NCBI GenBank assembly: GCA_002633005.1
Contig: NMRA01000166.1
Span: forward strand, 188,716 to 252,715
Direction of reading: 5' to 3'
Length of the DNA stretch: 64,000 nucleotides
Origin: Phoronis australis
Taxonomy: Eukaryota; Phoronida; Phoronidae
This document shows positions 23,169-35,100 of the stretch, piece by piece. How positions within the stretch are numbered: position 1 is the stretch's first letter; every line of letters starts with the position of its first letter. The translations under genes were made by a program, and so were the position numbers. The notes under the pieces were generated by a model. That model ran no database searches and was not told the origin of the DNA. It saw only the letters and a program-made list of their open reading frames with translations.

Positions 23169-26100
23169 CTGTAAAAAGTCAAAGTACATATAATCAATTT
23201 GTGCTTCTTATGATAATTCCTGTGATATTTACAAAAATTAAGTGAAAATAAATATTCTTGAATTGTTAATGAACTAAGTAACAATTCCTAGCCTGTGGGC
23301 CCTGCAACAATGTAGGTCAATATTTGACTTCCAAGTCCGTCAATCGCTTATAATTGTCGAAACGGTCGTAAAAATGTATTTCATTTCTCCCCATATAATA
23401 CAGATTTTTATATCACTAAAACTTAACTTGAATAATCTACCCAGGTAACAAATTAGATCTTCAGACCAATCATTTAAAAACCATTAATCTGAAGTACTAA
23501 TTTTGTTGTAACAGTCATCCCTGTAATCAGCTGATGACGTCTGCTTCATCCTGAGGGATTGGTGAAAAAATTGTCTAGTGGAGAATCGATGAGGATGGGT
23601 GGAGTGTTCAAGGGCAAACGGCCAGGCTGGCTTTAAGTAGGCCGTATGAATTTACTATGAATTGGATGCAAATGCAATGAATTCAGATGAAATAAATCAA
23701 TTGAAAACTTGTATTCACAACAAACTAAATTTTACCATTTTTGCAGTACTTATAGTAGTGAATTGAAGTATCAATTAATTCATTCATTAAAAACATATAC
23801 TGCAAAAAATTGTTTGATTTTAAAGGGTGTTTAACTGTACCAGTTGTTTCTAATTTTACAAAATTATACTATAGGCCAATCAGAATTCAATGCTTGCTTT
23901 TGCACCCACTTTCTGAGCAAGCATGATACATTCTAGTTTGAAATGTATTTATTTACCCTGACTTGTCTATTGAAAGTTAATGCATATTTGTTCATAACTC
24001 ACCTTGCATGCTGTCGATCCACACCTTCGATGTCTGTGAGTGCCATTCGTATCCATGAGTTACTATCTGTCCCGTGTCGTCCTAGGGGAACCAACGGTAA
24101 GGGAGGAAGGTTGATTTGTTCAATGTCCTTGTTCGTATACCGTATTCCTGACGTACATCTTAAAACAACACGTTCTTCATCGCAATGTTTCTCTCTTTGT
24201 AGAATTGTGGGGTCTTTTAGCTTTTTGCTTTCAGCTTGTAAACCCTGAAATTCAGCCAGAAATACTGATTCTGAAAAAGGCTGAGGAAATTGGCATAACT
24301 GAGGCACTCAGTCACTGACAGAAGTGCGACATCTATTGGGAATTCATCAAGTACAAAAAATCAGAATTAATTATCAAGGAAAAATAATACGCAGCAGATC
24401 ATTAATCTCCATATATTTGTTTGCGTAAAGGCACGTTAAACTCATGGTGCTGAGAAACAAAATTAATTTATGATGGTGAAATGTGCTGTACTTGTTGCGA
24501 CTGTATAAAGTAATCTGAAGGCTAGGTTAAGTCTACTAGCTCCCATGTAATTGTACAAAGGGTTTGAGAATCTTAAGGGTCTATCAATCAGCATACATCC
24601 AAAACAAAGGAAAAATATTCAACGCCTCCTATTGTGTGAAAAAAAATCAAATTGCGTGTTGAGTTAAATCTGCATACCTTGAGCAAAGCAGGCCTTGTTC
24701 CATGCAGACCACCTGAATAATACTCATTTGGAGAGTAAGTATTTAAGAAAGCGTGACCCTGTAACAAAATATAAAGTATAAGATTCATTCACATCAACGG
24801 TACTTCGTATCAAGAAGACTGCAGAATACCGACATTCAGCAGACAGAATAACAAGTACTCATTCAATTGAATGTGATGCAAGATATTACCAGTCGCTTAT
24901 GTGTTTTCAATTAAAGGTGACGGCTTAGCTAGATCAAACAATTTTTAGTGAGATAAAAGAGATAAAGGTGCTAAATAAGAATATGTGTTGTACAGTAAAT
25001 AATATAGTGTGGCAGACAAGATGAGTTAATGATACACCAAAGTTATGCTTCACCACTTTCAAGCTTTGTACTTTATAGCTCATGTAAAATTAGAAAATAT
25101 TCTGAAAAGTTCTTGGCATTCATTAGAATTAAGACAATTCTGGTAATAACATTTGTGCAGGCAATTACACCTGCACCCAAATGGTGAGGTCTCACCAAGT
25201 ACCAAGTGACATACATGTAGTATTATGGTATTCAGTACTCTCACACACAGTATGCACGTATCCATTAGTGATATACATGTAGTACGTATTATGGTATTCA
25301 GTACTCAGACACACAGTATGCACGTACCCGTTTGTTTGTGTACTCCAGGTACTCTCTGTACAATTCACGTTTTCTCCTTTGTAGTTCCTTGTAGTTTGGA
25401 CCGTCCATTTCTTTAATGATCTCCCGCCTAACTGGCTCATATACTTCATCCGACCACCGTTTATGTAATATGTCTTTTTTCCGTTTGTCTAAAAACCCCT
25501 TACATTTTACATAGTCGTCTAAACCCTAAAAAGAAACATAATTCAATTTAAAATCAAAAGTGCTTATTGATAATACCTCATACTCTTCATTCATTTTAAA
25601 AAAGTATACTGTTTTTAAAACAATTTTACTTGATTGTAAGTATATTAGGATAGTGTTGCATTTTTTAAATCAGTCTGTCAAAAGTCCACATTGGCTCGGA
25701 TTGTTGTAAGATGATAGGAATAGATCGTCACATGTTTTCGATACATTTTTTTCTAGTGATAAAATGGCATGTTGAAAACGGCCGTGTAAATTTCACATAC
25801 CTACACATCACGTGCAAAGTGTGTAAATTGGACAAATCTACACATCACGTGCAAAGTGTGTAAATTTTACATATCTACACATCATGTGCAAAGTACATCA
25901 TTAGTTCATCATATTCATGCCACGAACATGATTTTCAAAATACTTTTCATACTGTTTGTCTTACTCATGTGAGCACACTTCATGCTAAATGAGGTATGAC
26001 TAATAACAATCACACAATATACAAGCACAACTTAATTAATGTGTTTAATCAATAGATATTGTCCATGACTTCGGTAATATTTACCAATCATGTCTATTGA

Positions 26101-29100
26101 TTGTTTATTGATGGAAAACTCCTGCACTTCTACCAGCCATCACTCGTGTATTGAAAGTTACTCCTGTTGAAATCTGTGATAGTGAACATTTTACAATCAT
26201 AAAATTCACTTCAAAGTGAAGGAATGGATTTTGATGAGGTTAAATGCGTTGTCTCCCAAACTGCATATTTTACCAATATTACCAGTGATAATGTTTATTG
26301 AAAAGATCCATTTACAGTCAATGGCAAGCTGATGGCATGGTGGTATCAACCATACAGTCAATGGCAGGCTGATGGCATGGTAGTATCAACCATACAGTCA
26401 ATGGCAGGCTGCCGATGGCATGGTGGTATCAACCATACAGTCAATGGTAGGTTGATGGCATGGTGGTATTAACCATTTTGTATTTATCATTAGCATCAAC
26501 ATCAACAATTTAATAATTGTTTTCTGATTGTTCTATTGCACCATTGTCAAATAAAACCCAACTCAAGGTTGTAAGGATAAGAATCCAAATGATTGAACAG
26601 CATTTAAGTAGAACACTTTGACCACTCAACTGTTAAAAATATGTCAAATATTCCATATCAATGGTTACTAATGTGAGTAAACTAACCTTGACAAATGTAT
26701 TCTCTGTATCCAGTACTGAAGTGTATTGCCTTTTCATCTTCCTCGCCTGGGCATCAGTTTTTTCCTATAAGAACATTAAGCACCCCATTAATAACTAACT
26801 TAACAAGCCTAAAAATAAGTACACTAATGCTGATGAAACTTCGTGAAAGGTGGAATTAATGAAAGTGAAAGATAGGGAAAGAGTAAAACCAGAGGGTTTC
26901 AAGTGTAGAGTGGATAGCATACTAAGCAGATCAGCTGACGAAAGTATGCAGCAATAACGAATCAGAAAGTGAGCAACGTTACCCAAAAATCAGTAGGAAA
27001 GCTACATGTCAGTCCAGTTAATCCATCTCTTTGCATCTTCTTTTTCAATTTTCCTTCGAGTTTCTGCAGAAATTTTAGAATAGTTATGCCTTGACTAACA
27101 CAACGTTGCAGACAGCAATCGTCTGCAGTTCACACTAGTCACTGAGAGAAACAATGAGTGGGAATAAAAAGTTATTGAGAACTGGATCAATAGAATACAT
27201 AGTTACTGCAAACTGTGTCTGTTACTAATAACATAATGATCAGTGAAACTAATCAATTTCTTGTATAGACCAACACCAGGAAGTCAATTGACCAAGATGC
27301 ACATGTGTTAATAGAAATTCCGTAACTAGATGTTTAAATAAATATGAACTCTTAAATAGTATGAATTCTAAACATTGAAATTTACATCTTCAAAGAGTTT
27401 CATCAGGAGGGTGAATTTTACAAAAGTAAATAAATGATAGGCAGTCAATTACAATTAACTGAGGAAATCTGCATGAAAGTACTGTTGAATGTATTTTGCT
27501 AATTCATTATACAAAGCTTAGTAAACTGAAAAAAATAACTAAAAGGTAGTGTTCTGTTGCAGACAATGGTATCAGAAATATTTTGTTTTCTTTTTATTAA
27601 GACCAGTTATTAGAAAATAAATACACTTACAGGCACTTATAATTTTAGTGAGTTAAGATTACTTCAGTGGCAGATCTAGGATATCATCAGGGGGGCCCAA
27701 CATTTTGTCTCGGGGCAATCGCACAAAGCACGATTTCATGCGTGCACCCAGCCTAAAAGATAGGGGGGCTCAAATTTCCAAGGATGGGGACGTACTATTA
27801 AAAAACAAATGGAAGAATAAAAAATAATAAAAAAATAATACGACTGGGCCAGCGGTCTGTATGAGACACTTGCAATCGGGTCTCAGCCCCCCACCTGATA
27901 ACTGGGATTAATTATTATCTCAATATTTCCTCATGCTCTTGCTGTTTTATTTTTTGCAGCAGCCAAGGGGAGCCCTGCCCCCCCCACCCAAATTCGCTTA
28001 TGTACTTACACAAACTTCCCAAATATTTTGAAAGTAATACAATATTTTCAAACACCAAACAAAAAAGAACAGAGTCTGTTAAGGGAAGCCTGAAGTTGTG
28101 TGCAGAGGTAAAATTTAATACAAAAAACAAACAAATCTTCAGTTTAGTAAATATAGCCTTTTAAAAGATAAAAGCCCACTACAAATATAAGTGCCTTCTC
28201 CAACCTGAAACGGTATCTACCGATAACAATGTGCAACACTATGAAATAAATTGAAAAGCGGGAACATTTTGCTGATCAAATAAATCCACAACGAGAGCAC
28301 ACATGCTCATTGAGCTTAAGTAATACTTGAGGACCAGTAGTCTGCGAACACACAGTAACCTAAACTATGATACTGGACAAAAACAACAACTAAATTATAA
28401 AATTGTGCAAATCCCTTTATCAATTCTTCAACTTAAAAGCAGCATGCCTTGCAAAAAAAACAAAGTTCTTGAAGATATTTTGCTAGGCTGTTCTCAACAA
28501 CAACACAGCACATCTATACACACATGCACAAAATATGATTGTGAATTGATAAACAAAGTTAGAAATCGGGAAATGATACTTTTCAATCTTACATAGCATC
28601 AAGGAGATCAGCTGTGTAATGCGAAAATACAAAGAATTTGAATACAAATTTACGTNAAAAAAGGCACTTTATCATTCTTGACAGTCACGCATCCGCCATC
28701 AACCTTGTTACACAGCATCGAAGTCATATTTCTCTTCACACCGGCAACTGTAAACAGTCACGGCTTCCTCCTCTTTGACAACTTTCTTTGTTGACCTGAA
28801 CGTTATTGCAAGAAAATTTATCCAAATGAAGTGAAACAGTTCCGATTAAAATAGTAAACGAACGTGTATCACCTAATGGTCATAGTTTCATGAAGCAGTT
28901 AAAGTAATCCACAAGTCTCTAATTTATCCGAAATCGATCACAGTCGCACGTTTAACCCTATACTGAAGCACCCCATTCACAGGTTTATTTTGCGGCTTCA
29001 GAGCCTAGCAACACCTATTTCCGGTAGGTCAACTCGCGGCTGTCGTTAAGCAAAGTGTGTTTCGAACGATTATTCACGCTATTTAATCTATATAAAACTC

Positions 29101-32100
29101 TATGTTGGAGGAATTGAAGACTTCACTGAATCAAATTAAAAGTCTTGTATGATCTTATACAATATAGACATTGCTGAAAATTCAACTGCGCTCTCAAGAG
29201 CTGGCACCCCTCATGTTTGTCTGTATTTCCATTGGTGATGTCCAAATGGACTCGTCCCTTTTCATTTGTTTCCGCTCGCAAGTGAAAGTCGGAAACACTT
29301 GGCTGTTGACCCCAAACAAATCGATGGGCAAGTTGTTATCTTTGCGAAAGAATTGAGATAAAATCGTCTTTTATCCCTCGAAGCAATGCTTTCAACGCAT
29401 AAGCAGGTAACGTCCATTTACAGCCTATAAAGTGAAATAAAAATAAAGTTTTTAAAATAGAAAAACGCGGTCATAGGGTCCGTCCTGTCTCTGGCTCAGT
29501 AGACAGTGAAGCTCCGCTAGGAAGCTTTTTGGCGAATTATGCCTCACACTGATTAAGAAAATCAGTCACATTGTTAGTACCTTTTGTGCATAAAGGGACA
29601 CCTCTGGAGGCCGTCGGTGTCTTTAATTCCTTCCAACTCAAACAATACTCCTGTTATCAAACTTCATCGAGCAGTCCTTCAATTCCCAAAATCGGAAACT
29701 GGCCATTTTTAACACTGTGCGCGGCAGGTTGTATGACGTCTTCGTCTTATCCTCTGGCGTGCGCAGTGTAAAAATGGTCAGTTCTCGATTTTGGGAACTG
29801 AATGATGGACTGCTCGAAGAAAAAGTTAATGTTTGATGTACCAAGAGTATTTGTTCGAGTTTAGAAGGAATTAAAGACATCGATGGCCTAATATGTCCCT
29901 CTATGAGCAAAAGGTGTTTATAAAAATGTGACTTTTGATGTTTTAATCAGTGTGAGGCATAATTCGCCGAAAAGCTTCCGTCGTATGAAGCTTCTATAGG
30001 GGCCACCTAGAGACAGTGGTCACTGTCTAGGTCCATCCAAGATCCATGCAAGAGTGAAATTGGACAGTTCCACCATCTCAACTGCCAGTTGAGATGGTTG
30101 GAATCCCATAGGCTCAACATGCGCTGGAAGCTTTTCAGTGAATTTGGACTCACACTGATCAAATCATGTTACTAGTGTGACGTGTGTGCCGTCTATTGAC
30201 AGAGTCGTGAATTAAGTCGAGTCGTCAGTCAAGACTATGTTTAATTCTAGAAGCTACAGCGGTTTATTATATTTCAAATTGGTGTCTGTTGGTGAATCCC
30301 CTTATTTGGTATTTCTGATAACGAAATTTTTAGTTGCATTTTGATTGTCAGACTAAATATTGATTCAGTAATTAGCACAGATAGATCCATTTTAAGTTGC
30401 CCAAAATATGTGCATGTGCACTTTTAAATTATGGGGTCAAACTTGTTGACATGTATTTTTAATTTCAAAATCTATTTTTAGATGGTGTACGTTTACTACT
30501 TTGGTTCTGGGGTCAAAGCACTTAAGAGATTCTAGAAATTTCTGAGAGCAAATCGAAACAGCCAATTATGATATGATTAGGGAGCGAAAAGTTGCCGGGG
30601 AGGGGGGGGTGCATAAAGAGAAGAATGAAAAGTTCGCTAACTTGAACCACAGTTTCGCATCTAGTGCCAGTTTAGTTGCAATAGCTGGCTACGGGTATAG
30701 AATACAGGGTTTACAGAACATCGACCTCGGGAAACATCTGAACAGGAAAACGTCAGTTCTGGGTTATATCGGTCCCGGGACATCGGGTCATTTATAACCG
30801 CTGGGAATCTGAGTTCATTTTCAAATAAACCAGAGCCAAGCCGGTATACTCTTTCATTTAGGACTGTCGTTTGGCGATTAATAAGGTTGTCATTTTCACT
30901 TTGGTTGTCTTAATACGATAAAAAGGAGAAGCACATCTCAGTCTAAGATTGTCTGCTGGAACCGCTTGCGCGCGGAGGTGCCGCAGTGCGATATCAGGGA
31001 TATTGTCGTGGATATTTGGTACATATAATAAGGACATCTTATGTGAAAAATAAACCATTTTTGTCCACCACAAAGTTTGGTAAGTTGATCGCTTAAGAAT
31101 TAGTAGAAACACCGTTGTTTTGTGAAGTTTTATCACGTGTTAAGCTGTGGCCCGAAACTTTCTTCGGCGAATCCAGGATTTTACAAAAGTGGCCGAAAGT
31201 GTCAAAGATCGATTCTGCATATCCCATGTTCACGCGACTTGCTTACAAGTCATCGGGAGGGCTGTTCTCGGTTAGTGTTCTTTTGAACTTGGATTTGGCA
31301 ACAACCAAATAACGGTCGGATTAACAAGAGCTGCTTTGTATTTGCCAGGTATCTGTTGAGAAGTGTAAAAACTCAGCTCGCATTCGTTGGAAATTCCAGG
31401 TTGCATTTTGCGACTTGATACGAGCTGACAAAAATGTCAGCTCGCATTTCCAAATTTCAGGTCGCAAATGCGACCTGCAGCTCGTTATGTCGAGCCCTGC
31501 ATAACAACAAAGAATGATGTTTTAGTAGATTGAGATTGCAGTTATCTAAAGGTTTTGTTTTGGTGTTTAAAGCTACTAAGAGAAAGGTGGTCTTTGTATT
31601 TTCCCACAATGCCAGCTCCCAGTCTGACTATCACAGGAGTGGTTCGCACCTGGCATGTGCAATTAGAACACTCCTGTGTCCTGGAGTTTCCCTCAGGCCG
31701 ACCCCCTCTCCAACTGCCTCTAGGACATCCCCTCCACTGGTCGCGGGTCAGATCATAGTAGGATGGCAGTGTTGAAATGCCTTTTAAAAAAATACTAAGC
31801 AGTCTATCTAGGATCGATCTCAGGACCACTGGAATTAGACTGTTTGTTGGTTGTCGTAACCAGTTGGACAAAGAACAATAGCCAAGCGGGATTAAGAGCT
31901 TAGGTTTTTTGTTTTGCCCACAAGGGGTGATTATGGGCATGATTTCAAATAAGTGCCAAATCTGCTTGTGTATATAAGTACTCTCCCAAGTATAGCCATT
32001 TTGTGTTAAAACTGCGTCTTACTCCACCTATTTGGGCATATTTATTTTACCTACAATTTTTCTCACAAATAAGCCCCCCTGCCCTCCCTTAATTTCAGTC

Positions 32101-35100
32101 CACTTAGAATCAAAAACTTCTCAACCTAGTGCCCTATCACCAGGTAGGTTAGTACAAAGCTGTTCAGGAAACGGATCCAGACAGCAAATGCAAATGTGTG
32201 ATATATGTCTGATACAAGTGCACCCTCATTTTTAAGTTTTCAACTACAAGCTCTTGGGCTTTTACTGGATTTGATTATGTATAACCAATTTTCATGGTAA
32301 TTCAGTTGCTAAAATTAAGTAGCTATAAAGTGACTAAGTAGGCTGCCTGGGCATGTGTATCTTGTCCTACATTAGTACACTTATCTGATTGTCCTTAATC
32401 CCCTTCTGGCCCAGGGGAGAACTGCCAACACCAGAAAGCCTAAGTGTTTTTGTTCCAAATTGTACCTGAGATGGTGAAACAATTGTGGCAGACCCTTTCT
32501 GGACTCTAAACATCATATGGTATCCCACCAGCCTTTCAAGTGATAACTTGTATTGTTTGTTATTCAATGTTGTTCTGTTTATAAAAAAATCTATCTACTA
32601 GGAGAGTGGACTTGAAAAAAAGGACTCCTTTGTAGGGAGCTTCTGTGGAACTTGCATTTTGTAGGGCTCAGTTCCCTTTTGTGGGTTAATGCTTGTGTTT
32701 TTTAACCCATTAAATATTAACACTGACAAGATGAGATGCTATGTTGTTAAAAGTGAGTACCGGTAGATCTCTTGCTATTAAGGTTTTAAAATTACTAATA
32801 AAAACCCTTCTGTTGATTTTAATGGTCAGAAAAAGACCCTTTTGTAGAGTTTTGAACCTCCAAAGTGACCCTTTTTGAAACAACTTGGGGCCACGTGAGG
32901 TCTCCCACCTGAGCATGAGAAGTAAGACAAAATCCACATCTTGTTGCGGATCCCTCCCCTTAGCCAGCCAGCTAGCTGTATGAAGACTATCGTCAAAATA
33001 CAGCTAGGTACCACTGTGTGTTTTTCTTCCATAAACCTGAAATTGCACACAGCCAGGGTAGTTCTGCTCGTCAACTCGTCATGAAACCTGTATCAACATG
33101 TAGAGCTAAACACTGGACAGGGTGCATGCAAAATCTGGGAATTAAACGACACCCACCTTGCCTGTTACAACCATTTAAGTGGAAAACAATCTAATAAATG
33201 TCGTTTTCTTGTGTAATCCTCTGCCTTTTCTAACAAAGACAAGTTATGTCATCGTTTTGAAAACAGTATCTTCGTGACACACGCACGCGCCATTTCCTAA
33301 ATTTTTGCAACATCTCTCAGGTGATCGTGATGATAGCTTGGCAGCAGCAAAATATCTGAAAATTGTGTTTTTAGTATCACAATTCTAAAAAGTTATAATG
33401 AAGTGAAACCAGTTCCGATAATTTGTTGTGACGTGTACGCAACCTCGTGAAAGAAGAACAGTTGATTGAAGAATCGGCGAAAAAAGAAACTGGCCAATTG
33501 AGGTGATGCAACATTTCGTGGTGTCGAAAGCCGTCGCTAAAGATCGCTCCACAAATTTAGCAGCAGAATAACGGTAGAACGCCATTTTTTCCAACACCGT
33601 TAAGTAATTTAGTTTACTCAAGGAAGATTATTGTTTCTAATTACATTAATTTTGTGTTGGATTTTAACTTACCACTTTTTTACCCACATCGGCACAAAGC
33701 TGTATATTTAGTATACAGCTTTGTACCAAGGCTAGCCTCCCCTAAGAAAATTAGCATTGCATAATGAAACCCATCATTCAGTGTTGCAAACCCTCCTGCT
33801 AATAATGGCTGTGCAATATGAGACTAGCTCCAAGGGAAAGGCGACAGAAATCCATCTTGCTTCTTATCTTGGAAAAATGTCTGTTCATATGGATTGTGTT
33901 ACTGTAGCCCACATATCATTTCTGTTAAAGCTGCTTGAACACCAAGTATCATGAACATAAAAGTAACTTTGGTTAACTACACAACACTTGCCCTTGTTTA
34001 CAATCTATTCCATTCCATTCGTTTGTATCCTCAGAACAAAGTTTGATGTTCAGCAGAATATTGCATAATGAAACATGTGCTACTTAAGTACAGCTAATAG
34101 TAACTTTAATTACAAAATCTACTGCTCATGAGTCATGACACAACCAGTTTTATTATTTCTTATGTTGCCATGCTTGCAGTACATGAATATGGTGATCTTC
34201 GCAGGCCAGCTGAGCTCTGTATGAACCACTTAAATCAGTTTACCGTATATACCTTGTAAAGAACAAGTTTAGAATTCACAAGTCCGTGTTTTTGACTGTG
34301 ACGAGGGAACATTTGCTTTTTAGATTTACAGATCAAATTTCATCTCGAGATTTTCTTACCAGGAAAAAATAATTAGAAATTTAAAATAAAATTAAAGCCT
34401 TCACAAAAACTGGAAGACTTTTCACATTTCAACATGTTTTTGCTCCTTCAAACAACGTCTTACAAATTATATTTGTATAAACATTTGCATGCATTTCATT
34501 TAACCCTGAAAACATTCAATGGAATTGATTTGGTTGTTTTCAAGCTTGACTTTTACCTTTAATGATATATTTTAAGCAAAGTTAAATTGAAAGACAATTG
34601 CTTAGTTTAATGTATGGCTCTAAAATCATATGAAGAGTCTCCATTACTAAAATTTTATTTAGATTATGGTTGTCCAGAATGACAGCATGGGATGAAATCT
34701 ACTTGGACTATCGGGGACCTTTTTCCAAGTTCATCAAAATTTTTGTACACATTTTGAATTTTTGTCTTATATTCAAGAATCAAAGCTACCATTTGCCTAA
34801 TTTTATACACGACAAATCATTTGAAACTCTGGTCATAATATTTCAGTCCTTACCTGATGAAGTTCAATGTAGTTTATGTTTATTCTCCTTTCTGTTTATG
34901 GTTGCTATAAATTGCCACATCACATGTCCTTTGAAAATTAACACAGCGTAACTAATTCACATCCAGTTAACCATTGTCTACCTACTCTATGCAGACTGTT
35001 AACTTTTTTCAACTCAGGGTTCCACTTTTGTTGTTAGGGCTTTTGTTAAATGTCTCTAGGTGTAGATAAGGTTGTAAGGTACTTAGAAATCAGTATTGAG

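Noticed and set aside
28705-28800. Frame reading STKKVVKEEEAVTVYSCR on the minus strand, in both copies
   Set aside because: It looks coding but has a stop just before the FAM228 exon and is in the other frame; the FAM228 frame explains the donor and phases better. It may be 5' UTR.
33385-33621. 78-codon minus-strand frame present in both copies
   Set aside because: Replacement changes between copies are common and no motif is seen; preservation is explained by the duplication.
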